A DNA stretch of 9,218 bases from Burkholderiales bacterium (GTDB taxonomy: Bacteria; Pseudomonadota; Gammaproteobacteria; Burkholderiales; Casimicrobiaceae). Made by a program: the position numbers and the translations under genes. This document shows, piece after piece, positions 1 to 6,996 of the stretch (positions are counted from its first letter, which is position 1; each line of letters begins with the position of its first letter). The notes under the pieces were generated by a model. The model saw only the letters and a list, made by a program, of their open reading frames with translations. It ran no database searches and was not told the origin of the DNA. The stretch spans positions 1-9,218 of the forward strand of contig JANXNO010000525.1 in the NCBI GenBank assembly GCA_025354075.1. Reading direction: 5' to 3'.

Positions 1-1
1 T

Positions 2-658
2 CACTATGTGTTCCTGCGCGCGCTGCGGACGCTCGGCATCGGCCTGCCGCAGCCCGACGAAGAGGCTTATTTGCATTGCTGGAATGTGGTGGGTTTTGTG
101 CTCGGCATTGAGCCGCGCTGGATGCCTTCCACCTACGCTGACGCTGAAAAGTTGTTCCTCGAAATTCAGACGCACTGCCTTGCCGATCACGTGTATCCGG
201 GCGGCACTGATGCACGTCCAGCATTGGGTGGTGCGCTGATTGATTACCTGCGATTGTCCATACCGTTTAAGCTCCTCAGGCCCTTTCCCGCATTGTTTAC
301 GCGCTATTTGTGCGGCAACAAAGTCGCCGACGCGCTGGGACTCACCGAAACTCAGTCGCGCCTTTCGAGAATTTTGTTTGCGACGATGATGGGGATAGTT
401 CGCCTGATTGACAGCGTGGGTCGGCGCTTTGTGCCGCAGTTCTCGCTGTCGCGCATGTTTTCGCGCGTGGTCGGCTACCACGTGCTCACCCGCTTCCTGA
501 TGGATCAAACGCGTCCGCTGAAACTGCCCACCCATTTGCTGGGCCAAATAGAAGCGACGGTGGGTGCATGGGACGACGACCCCAAGGCACCCAGTTGGCT
601 TAACCATCTCGAAGACCGAATGACCGTGCACGGCACCTGGCATGGCATCGCCCGCTGA
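2..658 (+). CDS. MpaB/DUF2236-family oxygenase-like protein, 3' part
   Basis: This reading frame enters from the left edge with no start in view, so only about the last 218 residues are present. The stretch EAYLHCWNVVGFVLGIEPRW followed by a Met-Pro resembles the helical core of the MpaB/DUF2236 family (related to rubber oxygenase Lcp), where a conserved Trp/His-x-x-x-Gly and LG(I/V) segment recurs. Proteins of this family are proposed haem-dependent oxygenases, but most bacterial members have no known substrate. The haem-ligand region would lie upstream of the window, so catalytic competence cannot be judged. No membrane segment is obvious in the visible part, apart from a moderately hydrophobic stretch around codons 85-100. 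The gene overlaps the start of the following cyclase gene by 17 bases, suggesting one transcript. The family call is from recognition of the sequence pattern and is moderately secure; the biochemical role is inference. Confidence 0.72.
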   Translation, partial: HYVFLRALRTLGIGLPQPDEEAYLHCWNVVGFVLGIEPRWMPSTYADAEKLFLEIQTHCLADHVYPGGTDARPALGGALIDYLRLSIPFKLLRPFPALFTRYLCGNKVADALGLTETQSRLSRILFATMMGIVRLIDSVGRRFVPQFSLSRMFSRVVGYHVLTRFLMDQTRPLKLPTHLLGQIEATVGAWDDDPKAPSWLNHLEDRMTVHGTWHGIAR

Positions 659-2423
659 TCGCACGCGGCTCGGTCTGCGGCTGGCGCTCGCTGTGCTCAT
701 AGCGGCGGTATGGGCTGGCGTGTGTCAGGCCGCGGTGCCCGAGATGTCTTCAAGGCTGCTGCTCACATCTGCTAAACCCGTACACGAAGCGTGGCCGAAC
801 GTTACGGTGTTCACCGAAAGACAAAACCCGCTGACACTCGCGGATGCGGTCGCTGCCATTGGCGAATTTGAGCGGCCCGAAACGAGTTACGCGACGCTCG
901 GCGTGCGACCGCAGGCCACGTGGTTGCGGGTGCCGTTCACCGTGCAAGCGGTTGACGGTATAAACCCGCAACCGTGGGTGATGAACATTGACTACCCGCC
1001 GCTTAACCGCATTGATGCATATGTCACGCGCAGCGGACGAGAGGTGCAACGCGCAGAGCTCGGCAGTCTGCGCAGCTTCGCTTCAAGGCCGCTGCTCAGC
1101 CGGTCGCACGCGATGCCGCTCGAACTTGCGCCCGGCGACTACGACCTGATGCTGCGTGTTGAGAGCCGTGGCGCGATGATTCTGCCTGTGGAGTTCATGC
1201 AGCCCAGCGCGTTCCACCGCGCAGCCATGTCGGAGCAGATGTTGCGAGGCATTCAGGTCGGGCTGTTTATCTGCATGTTGATGTACAGCCTTGCGCAGTG
1301 GGTTGCTACGCGGGAACGCTTGTTCCTCAAGTACGCGCTGCTGGTGACCGGGTCATTCATGTTTGCGTTGCTGCTATCGGGTGTCGGCGCGCAGTGGGTG
1401 TGGCGCGACAGCTTCTGGTTTGAGCGACATATGGCGGGCATCGGCGCGCTGGTTGCGGTCGGCGGTACGTTTCTGTTTCTCGGCGACGTCTTGGCCAGGC
1501 GTTATGCGGCACCCGGCGCGCGTGCAGATCGTTTTCCGCTGCTGATGAACAGCGGCGCAGCACTCTGCGGCGTGTTGCTCTTCGTCTATTGCCTGGATCT
1601 ATTCAACACCGCACTACTCACCGCAATCATTGTGCTGCTCGGCCCACTGCCGCTGATTCTGAGCCTGCCGCGCTTTCTTTCAAAGGTGGCCAAAGGCGAC
1701 GTCATCGGCCGCTACCTGCTGCTCGCCTTCACGTTTTATGTGGCCACCGTGATCGTTACGACCACCACGATTCGCGGCAAGCTGCCAGCGAATGTGTGGA
1801 CACTGCATTCACTGACCTTCGGCGAAATGTGTCACATCTTCGCCTTTACGCTGGTTCTGATCTCGCGCGCTCGCGAACTGCGGCTGGCTGGAGAGTCTGC
1901 GCGCACGGAACACGAAGTCATGCGCTCGATGGCCTACACCGATCCGCTCACCGGACTGCCTAATCGCCGCAGTATGAGCGACGCTTTAGCGCTGGCGCTG
2001 ATTGGCGCAACGCCGCAGCGCATGCTTGCGGTGTACCTGATCGATGTCGATGAATTCAAGCGCGTCAACGACACCTACGGCCATGACTCCGGCGATGAAC
2101 TATTGATCGAAGTTACCCGTCGCCTGCGCGTCGCCGTGCGCAGTCACGATACGGTGGCTCGCCTGGGCGGAGACGAATTCGTGGTGCTCGCCGAAGGCGT
2201 GCGCAGTGTTGATGAAGCGAACGATCTGGGCCATCAGTTGCTCGCGCTGTTCGACGCGCCGATCAAGCTCAGCAAGGCCGAAGTAAAAATCGGCCTCACG
2301 GTTGGCTACGCGCTAGCGCCGCTTGACACCAGGGAAGTAGCAGCGATTTTGAAGCTGGCAGACACGGCGATGTATGAGGGAAAACAAGGCGGCAAACGCT
2401 GCGTGCGACAGTACCACGCTTGA
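642..2423 (+). CDS. Membrane-bound diguanylate cyclase with 7TMR-DISM sensor
   Basis: The 593-residue protein makes cyclic di-GMP from two GTP. Residues 1-30 form a signal peptide ending near CQA/AV. Residues about 45-190 fit a periplasmic 7TMR-DISM extracellular domain, and about 200-415 contain seven hydrophobic helices, the 7TMR-DISM membrane module. A short linker leads to a GGDEF domain from about residue 430 (AYTDPLTGLPNRR). The active-site motif GGDEF is intact at 509-513, the metal-binding IDVDEF segment is near 467-472, and an intact RxxD inhibitory site (RSHD, 500-503) lies five residues before GGDEF, so product inhibition is expected. No EAL domain follows. ATG 642 is the first possible start after an in-frame stop at 621 and gives a clean signal peptide; no good ribosome-binding site precedes it, which fits coupling to the overlapping upstream gene. 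The ligand sensed outside the membrane is unknown. Confidence 0.93.
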   Translation: MASPADRTRLGLRLALAVLIAAVWAGVCQAAVPEMSSRLLLTSAKPVHEAWPNVTVFTERQNPLTLADAVAAIGEFERPETSYATLGVRPQATWLRVPFTVQAVDGINPQPWVMNIDYPPLNRIDAYVTRSGREVQRAELGSLRSFASRPLLSRSHAMPLELAPGDYDLMLRVESRGAMILPVEFMQPSAFHRAAMSEQMLRGIQVGLFICMLMYSLAQWVATRERLFLKYALLVTGSFMFALLLSGVGAQWVWRDSFWFERHMAGIGALVAVGGTFLFLGDVLARRYAAPGARADRFPLLMNSGAALCGVLLFVYCLDLFNTALLTAIIVLLGPLPLILSLPRFLSKVAKGDVIGRYLLLAFTFYVATVIVTTTTIRGKLPANVWTLHSLTFGEMCHIFAFTLVLISRARELRLAGESARTEHEVMRSMAYTDPLTGLPNRRSMSDALALALIGATPQRMLAVYLIDVDEFKRVNDTYGHDSGDELLIEVTRRLRVAVRSHDTVARLGGDEFVVLAEGVRSVDEANDLGHQLLALFDAPIKLSKAEVKIGLTVGYALAPLDTREVAAILKLADTAMYEGKQGGKRCVRQYHA

Positions 2424-2430
2424 CCTCAAC

Positions 2431-3299
2431 TTAGCGCAAATACGCGCGCGGCTCGACCAGCACAAACCCCGGCGTGGTGCGCACAAAGTCGCGCAACAAA
2501 TAGTTGTGCCCCGCGCCGTAAAGCACCACGACGCGGTCTCCCAGCTGCGCAATTTTCATGAGCTTGGCGTGAATTTTTGCGTTGCGCAGATACCAGGCTG
2601 CGTTTAATTCCGCGCCTGCCCAATCGTTGCCGCGACCGAGGACAAGCGCCGAAATGTAGTGCGATTGATTGCGCATAATCGCCGCTGGATCGTTCAACTC
2701 AGCGAGTATTTTAGATACCGTTAATCGCGGTTGCATCGCCGCTTGAGACGCGCCTTCAGCCGCCCACTTGGCTTTCAGTAACGCTAGGTCGACTTCCTGA
2801 CCATTGGCCTTGGCTGAAGCCTCCACTTTGTCAAACGGAAAATAGTCCACCGTCTCGCTCTGCTCGTCAATTGCAAACACGGTGCGGTGCTTCAAGCGAT
2901 GCGCCAGTCGAAAACCAATTTGTACGATTTCGTTACGGTCTTTCAGCAAAGCGGTGGGTGTGAATTTTTCATATTCCGCAATGGCAAACGTGTGTGGCTT
3001 CGGCACCATTTCAACGGCCACTTTGGTGGGCGCAAATTTGACCAACTGCTTAGTCAGCACAGCGAGCTCTCGCTGACGTTTAGGCAAGGTCACGTCATCG
3101 ACCGCCACTTCACCTGATCTAGGCCCGGATTGCCCATGTGATAACTACCGAGAATCATCACTTGAATAGAGGCGGGCTTGGCAGTGTTGCGCGCGATAGC
3201 GTCCGCTGCGTACGCCGAAGACTGACCCAGAAACGCCCCTGCAATCAGCGCGACAAGGCAACGGAGTTGAAGCGTCAGAAAAATTGCTTTGGACATCAT
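2431..3299 (-). pseudogene. Exported DUF5694-family protein, broken by one frameshift
   Basis: Two overlapping minus-strand frames together give one protein of about 288 residues. The first (3299 to 3090) has a signal peptide ending near AYA/AD and the motif ILGSYHMGNPGLD, then runs into a stop. The second (open from 3108 down to 2431) continues with VDDVTLPKRQ, a VAVEMVPKP segment and a C-terminal YGAGHNYLLRDFV. In DUF5694 proteins these segments lie in one frame, NPGLD being followed within a few residues by VDDV. Adding one base near 3106-3112 would join them. The order G-x-Y-H, then Glu, then GAGH recalls the TraB/GumN (Tiki/ChaN-like) fold; that relation is inference and the family function is unknown. 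The downstream piece alone lacks the signal peptide and the first motif, so it should not work. It could be a real mutation or a sequencing error; the site is not a homopolymer. The gene converges on the cyclase gene with 7 bases between stops. Confidence 0.78.
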
Positions 3300-3328
3300 G
3301 CGGTGAAGTGATTTTCATGAGCGCAAGG

Positions 3329-3357
3329 CTAATACAGTCTGGGCGCTATAACAGCAA
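3329..3357 (-). promoter_or_regulatory. Candidate sigma-70 promoter for the DUF5694 gene
   Basis: Read on the minus strand, TTGCTG (3357-3352) and TATTAG (3334-3329) each match four of six consensus bases and are separated by exactly 17 bases. The predicted transcript would start near 3322, about 23 bases before the ATG at 3299. No clear Shine-Dalgarno sequence precedes that ATG. This is pattern matching only. Confidence 0.35.
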
Positions 3358-3361
3358 CGCT

Positions 3362-4024
3362 TCATGCAAAAGGAATCGCAAAGCTCAGAACGAACGGGGT
3401 GTACTTAGACGCGCACTGAACCGGCTCTTTGACATTGAGCGCGGCTAATTTCGGGATCGAAACCCGCGCCAAATCGAGTAATTCGCGATAAAGCTCAACG
3501 CTAATACTTTTGTAGCCGACGGCCTCTGCTGCGGCTAACGCGGAGCCTGAACCCGCAGATGGATCAAGCACGACTCCCGTGCCCAAAGGCAGCACGCCGC
3601 GCACCCGTTGGCGCATGAACGCCTGAGGCTTTAAGCTGGGAAGCGGCGCTATAGAGCGCTCCGCAGGACGCGTCGGTGACGACACAATCACGTCCCCAAA
3701 GCGTCGGTCTGCACATGGGCACCGAAAGCCTCCCGTGACCCACAGCCGCAAATTGTCTTGAACACGTCCACTGATCGGTTTGCGAAACACGGGCCAAGGC
3801 TCCCACATGGATATTGGCAAGACGCTTTCGTCGGAGAACTCAACGTGCGCGGCCTTCGGTCGGTCACCGCCGCGTGTCATCATCACGAGGCTCGCAAGTT
3901 CTCCGCGCAGCGCTAGCCTGGCGCGCGCCATTGCGCCCGATAATTTCCGCGACAGAGGCCCCCCAGGATGCGCCGACAGCACCGACATGATTGCGCCTGT
4001 GACTTGGCCCGGACGACGCTTGTC
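3362..4024 (-). pseudogene. N4/N6 site-specific DNA methyltransferase, C-terminal remnant
   Basis: The open minus-strand frame resembles the C-terminal part of ParB-associated-type DNA methylases: KRRPGQVTGAI, then SRKLSGAMARARLALRGE, WEPWPVFRKP, GRVQDNLR, a Lys-Pro motif and a cofactor-binding motif before SIPKLAAL. The N-terminal half carrying the catalytic DPPY-type motif is absent. Numbering from the ATG at 3988, the usual HPSLKP reads LPSLKP (116-121), the usual DPFAGSGS reads DPSAGSGS (142-149), and the usual GVE reads SVE (163-165). These changes fall at positions expected to be under strong constraint for AdoMet binding, which points to decay. Homology starts upstream of that ATG, directly at a stop codon (4027-4025), so the ATG is not the original start, and no ribosome-binding site precedes it. 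No restriction endonuclease gene is nearby. Family call good; pseudogene status is inferred from truncation plus motif loss. Confidence 0.65.
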
Positions 4025-4433
4025 TTAAATATATGTACTCGCGAAACTTTGATTGACCCATGATTTAGGCGCCTGGACGTCTTTTTTGCCATCGTACGGG
4101 TCGCTTGCGTCGTTGCGATTCAAGTCGAACTTGACGGCGATTGATGCGGTTGCGCGACCTGATCGAGCCATGACACGACAAAGTCTGCGCTTTGGGCATT
4201 GGCAGAACGTAAACAGTGGGGAATCTGCCGACGCATCAGCTTTTTCCAGAAAACACCGTTATGAATGGGCTAAGATGCTCTTCTTCGTGAAAGTCGACTA
4301 TTTGCAATTTGGCGCATAGCCCACGCGGGTAATACGATGCACGCAAAAGCTGATCTAAAAAAACAGACTGTCGCAACAATATCTCTCTTGTAAAACGCTT
4401 CCCGCATAGCCACGCCTCGCCTCTCCGCTTCAC

Positions 4434-4442
4434 TGTTACAAT
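4434..4442 (+). promoter_or_regulatory. Candidate extended -10 promoter for the ndk operon
   Basis: TGTTACAAT combines a TG dinucleotide one base before TACAAT, a common -10 form in betaproteobacteria. No good -35 hexamer lies 16-18 bases upstream, which an extended -10 can tolerate. The transcript would begin near 4449 and carry about 124 untranslated bases before the ndk ATG. It is the best candidate in the gap upstream of the operon, but not proven. Confidence 0.42.
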
Positions 4443-4561
4443 TTAAGGCTTTGTTTCATAAGCGTTTTTTCGGGTTTTGGGTGGTTGGTTATTTGTGGTG
4501 AAACTTCTTTTGCCGCCCACGCACTTAAGTTGTTCCCGACTTGCCGCTTGCCTAACCTTTC

Positions 4562-4565
4562 GGAG
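4562..4565 (+). promoter_or_regulatory. Ribosome-binding site fixing the ndk start
   Basis: GGAG lies seven bases before the ATG at 4573. The frame is open upstream to an ATG at 4477, but that would add 32 residues unlike any nucleoside diphosphate kinase, so this site selects 4573. Confidence 0.8.
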
Positions 4566-4572
4566 AATCACA

Positions 4573-5001
4573 ATGGCCATCGAACGTACCTTTTCCATCA
4601 TTAAGCCTGACGCAGTTGCCAAGAACGCTATCGGTGCCATTGTTGGCCGCTTTGAAGCCGCTGGCCTCAAGGTCATCGCTTCGCGTATGGCGCACCTGTC
4701 GCAGGCCGAGGCCGAAGGCTTCTACGCCGTACACAGCGCGCGTCCATTCTTTAAGGATCTGGTTTCGTTCATGATCTCTGGCCCAGTCGTGCTGCAAGTA
4801 CTTGAAGGCGAAGGCGCAATACTTAAAAATCGTGACCTGATGGGTGCCACCGATCCCAAGAAAGCCGCGCCCGGCACCATCCGCGCTGACTTCGCTGATT
4901 CAATCGATGCCAACGCCGTTCATGGCTCTGACGCTGTTGAAACCGCCGCTCAGGAAATCGCTTACTTCTTCCCGGCAAGTCAGGTTTTCGGCGCTAAGTA
5001 A
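4573..5001 (+). CDS. ndk: Nucleoside diphosphate kinase
   Basis: The enzyme moves the terminal phosphate from ATP to other nucleoside diphosphates through a phospho-histidine, balancing cytosolic NTP and dNTP pools. The 142-residue product is the normal family length (about 141). It begins [18 protein letters not shown], with the nucleotide-binding Lys11, and has the catalytic His117 in NAVHGSD. Other residues expected in the active site are present: Tyr51, Arg87, Thr93, Arg104 and Asn114. The usual AVHKxRPFF reads AVHSARPFF, a mild change outside the catalytic set. The start at 4573 has a well-placed GGAG and matches the family N-terminus. It is the first gene of the right-hand operon, with rlmN about 34 bases downstream. 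Identification is essentially certain. Confidence 0.98.
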   Translation: MAIERTFSIIKPDAVAKNAIGAIVGRFEAAGLKVIASRMAHLSQAEAEGFYAVHSARPFFKDLVSFMISGPVVLQVLEGEGAILKNRDLMGATDPKKAAPGTIRADFADSIDANAVHGSDAVETAAQEIAYFFPASQVFGAK

Positions 5002-5022
5002 GCCGACAAACCGCGCGCATGA

Positions 5023-5037
5023 ACTTCAATTTGAAGT
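5023..5037. repeat. Perfect 15-base palindrome on the rlmN start
   Basis: ACTTCAATTTGAAGT reads as two 7-base inverted arms around one central T. It covers the first two bases of the GTG chosen as the rlmN start. As DNA it resembles a small operator; as RNA it could form a five-pair hairpin with a five-base loop that would hide the start codon. Function is unknown and chance is possible. Confidence 0.5.
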
Positions 5038-6181
5038 GTCCACAAATCTTCAAAATCTTCTAGAGCTGAACCAGCCCGCGCTGGCGGCTTTTTTCGCGCA
5101 GGTCGGCGAGAAGCCGTCCAGCGTGAAGATGCGCGCGAAACAAACTCTCAAGTGGCTGCATCAATCGCAAGTCACTGATTTTTCGGCGATGACCGACATC
5201 GCGAAAGGCACGCGCGAAACGCTCGCCGCCCATGCCGAAATCCGCGACCTCACGGTCATCCGCGATTCCACCGCCTCGGACGGCACCCGCAAATGGCTGT
5301 TCGACGTGGGCAGCAGCGCGGTTGACGCCGTATTCATCCCGGAAGAAGGTCGCGGCACACTTTGCATCTCTTCGCAGGCCGGCTGCGCGCTCGACTGCGC
5401 GTTTTGCTCGACGGGCAAACAGGGATTCAACCGCAACCTGTCCACCGCCGAAATCATCGGCCAACTGCGCTACGCCGACCTCACGCTCAAGGCCGATTTG
5501 GGCATTGTGGGCCGCACATTGGACGGCGTGCAACCGGTCACCAACGTGGTGATGATGGGCATGGGCGAACCGCTGGCGAACTTCGAGGCGGTCGTGCCCG
5601 CGCTGGAACTGATGCTTGACGACAATGCGTACGGCCTGTCGCGTCGCCGTGTGACAGTGTCCACGTCCGGTCTGGTGCCGCAAATTGATGAGCTGGCTAA
5701 ACGCTCCCCGGTCGCACTCGCGGTGAGCCTGCATGCACCGACCGACGCGCTGCGCGACGTGTTGGTGCCAATCAACAAGCGCTACCCGATTTCCGAGCTG
5801 CTCGCCTCCTGCAACCGCTATCTTGAATTTGCGCCACGCGATTTCATTACCTTCGAATACGTGATGCTCGACGGCGTAAACGACCAGATGGAGCATGCCG
5901 AAGCGCTGATCAAAATTGCGCGACAAGTGCCGTGCAAACTGAATCTGATTCCGTTCAATCCGTTCCCGAATTCTGAATTCAAAAAGTCGCCACGCGAGCA
6001 AATCCTCGCTTTCCAGCGCCGCTTGTCGGACGCCGGGATTGTGACTACGATTCGTAAAACGCGTGGCGACGATATTGACGCGGCGTGCGGGCAATTGGCG
6101 GGGCAAATAAAAGATAGAACGCGCCGGACAATTGCCATCCATGCTGCGAGAATGGCGAATACTTTGGGAGAAGACGCGTGA
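5036..6181 (+). CDS. rlmN: Dual-specificity 23S rRNA/tRNA (adenine-C2)-methyltransferase
   Basis: RlmN is a radical-SAM enzyme that methylates C2 of A2503 in 23S rRNA and A37 in certain tRNAs, aiding translational accuracy. With the GTG start at 5036 it is 381 residues, the usual length. The iron-sulfur motif CxxxCxxC is at Cys117, Cys121 and Cys124; Cys110 lies seven residues earlier, and Cys351 in the segment [13 protein letters not shown] matches the methyl-carrying cysteine of the E. coli enzyme. MGMGEPL and VSLHAP motifs are also present. The frame is open back into ndk (ATG 4844), but family similarity begins at NLQNLLELN, which supports GTG 5036; no strong ribosome-binding site is seen. 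The segment [13 protein letters not shown] has four residues more than the common GEKPFRAxQ. The gene ends in a GTGA overlap with pilW. Confidence 0.96.
   Translation: MSTNLQNLLELNQPALAAFFAQVGEKPSSVKMRAKQTLKWLHQSQVTDFSAMTDIAKGTRETLAAHAEIRDLTVIRDSTASDGTRKWLFDVGSSAVDAVFIPEEGRGTLCISSQAGCALDCAFCSTGKQGFNRNLSTAEIIGQLRYADLTLKADLGIVGRTLDGVQPVTNVVMMGMGEPLANFEAVVPALELMLDDNAYGLSRRRVTVSTSGLVPQIDELAKRSPVALAVSLHAPTDALRDVLVPINKRYPISELLASCNRYLEFAPRDFITFEYVMLDGVNDQMEHAEALIKIARQVPCKLNLIPFNPFPNSEFKKSPREQILAFQRRLSDAGIVTTIRKTRGDDIDAACGQLAGQIKDRTRRTIAIHAARMANTLGEDA
6166..6170 (+). promoter_or_regulatory. Ribosome-binding site for pilW GTG start
   Basis: GGGAG lies seven bases before GTG 6178, inside the end of rlmN. 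It supports the GTG start, and thus the 4-base overlap with the rlmN stop, over any downstream start. Confidence 0.75.
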
Positions 6182-6996
6182 CACTTTCGACAAATTTTCG
6201 GGCTATCAAGGCGCTCTGCGCGTTGTTCGCTGCGGCGTCCATGCTCTCCGGCTGCGCTGGCCTCAGCAACCGCGACAAGCCCGACGAGAACTCGCAGTCC
6301 GCCACCGAAGACCGCGCTGATGACCCACTGCGTTATCGCGCCAAAGTCCACACCGAACTGGCGTCCAACTATTTCCAGCGCGGCCAGATGAGCGTGGCGC
6401 TTGAAGAGTTGCGGGAAGCGATCCGGCTTGATGCACGTTACGGCGTGGCGCACAGCATTCTGGGGTTGGTTTACGCCGATTTGGGTGAGTTTGCCAAGGC
6501 CGATGTTGCGTTCAAACAGGCCATCACCGTTGCGCCCGCCGAGGGCGATATTCGCAATAATTACGGCTCATATTTGTGTCGGCAAAATCGCGTCAAAGAA
6601 GGTCTGGAACAGTTTGATGCAGCGCTTAAATTGTCGCTGTACACAACGCCACAAATCGCGCTTGAAAACGCCGGCAGCTGCGCGCTGGAGGCTGCAATGA
6701 TTCGCCCCGCTGAAGCTTATTTCACGAGGCTGGTGCAGATTCAACCGTTCAGCTCGCGGGGTTACCAGGGCCTGGCCGCAATCGCGCTGAAAACGGCGCG
6801 GCTGGAGGAGGTTCGCAAGCAGGTTCGCATGGGGCTGGGCGCGCAGCCACAGAGCGCAGAATTGTTTTTTTACGGCGCGTGTGCAGAGAAGCGGCTGGGT
6901 GATCGCGCCGCCGAGGATTCGTACACACAGCAGCTCAAATCGCGTTACGCCAATTCGCCGCTCAACGCGCAACTGGCCAAAGGGGGCTGTGAGTGA
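6178..6996 (+). CDS. pilW: Type IV pilus biogenesis/stability lipoprotein PilW (PilF)
   Basis: This 272-residue lipoprotein is expected to sit on the inner face of the outer membrane and help the PilQ secretin assemble and insert, so it is needed for type IV pili. A signal peptide ends in the lipobox LSGC, with Cys26 as the lipidated residue. After a polar linker (about 27-50), residues about 55-260 are tetratricopeptide repeats: [59 protein letters not shown] and later units, as in the six-repeat PilF/PilW fold. The GTG start overlaps the rlmN stop as GTGA and has a GGGAG site. Its end overlaps rodZ the same way, so translation of the three is probably coupled. Other type IV pilus genes are not in view; this separate location next to rlmN is normal for the group. 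Confidence 0.95.
   Translation: MTLSTNFRAIKALCALFAAASMLSGCAGLSNRDKPDENSQSATEDRADDPLRYRAKVHTELASNYFQRGQMSVALEELREAIRLDARYGVAHSILGLVYADLGEFAKADVAFKQAITVAPAEGDIRNNYGSYLCRQNRVKEGLEQFDAALKLSLYTTPQIALENAGSCALEAAMIRPAEAYFTRLVQIQPFSSRGYQGLAAIALKTARLEEVRKQVRMGLGAQPQSAELFFYGACAEKRLGDRAAEDSYTQQLKSRYANSPLNAQLAKGGCE
6981..6986 (+). promoter_or_regulatory. Ribosome-binding site for rodZ GTG start
   Basis: AGGGGG lies six bases before GTG 6993, within the last codons of pilW. It fixes the rodZ start at the GTGA overlap. Confidence 0.7.

Larger units (their letters stand above)
4062..4572. other. Gene-poor interval: decayed DNA, then ndk leader
   Basis: No convincing gene is visible here. Short open frames occur on both strands (for example 4053-4319 + and 4236-4433 -, plus a 48-codon frame 4171-4025 -), but none has a ribosome-binding site or a sequence I recognise. 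The left half may hold degraded remains of the missing N-terminal part of the methyltransferase, although I could not align any of it. The right half, from about 4430, holds the probable ndk promoter and a leader of about 120 bases with a marked T+G-rich tract (4463-4500). Confidence 0.5.

Noticed and set aside
2424..2430. A terminator between the convergent cyclase and DUF5694 genes
   Set aside because: Only 7 bases separate the stop codons, and no hairpin with a T-run is visible nearby.
2431..4061. A defence island or complete restriction-modification system
   Set aside because: Only one truncated methyltransferase is present, with no nuclease, specificity subunit, integrase or repeat borders.
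4025..4171. A 48-codon minus-strand frame with an ATG, ending in ASTYI
   Set aside because: No ribosome-binding site, no recognised similarity, and it overlaps the possible second frame of the methyltransferase remnant; likely chance.
4236..4433. A 65-codon minus-strand frame in the gap before ndk
   Set aside because: No ribosome-binding site or known motif; it abuts the probable ndk promoter region and reads like non-coding sequence.
4477..4572. A 32-residue N-terminal extension of ndk
   Set aside because: The family N-terminus and a good ribosome-binding site both place the start at 4573.
4844..5035. An rlmN start deep inside ndk
   Set aside because: It would add 64 residues without family similarity in a frame overlapping ndk; GTG 5036 gives the normal length.
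5060..6193. A 377-codon minus-strand open frame opposite rlmN
   Set aside because: It is rich in His, Arg and Ala, as expected for the antisense of a GC-rich gene, and rlmN is fully supported on the plus strand.
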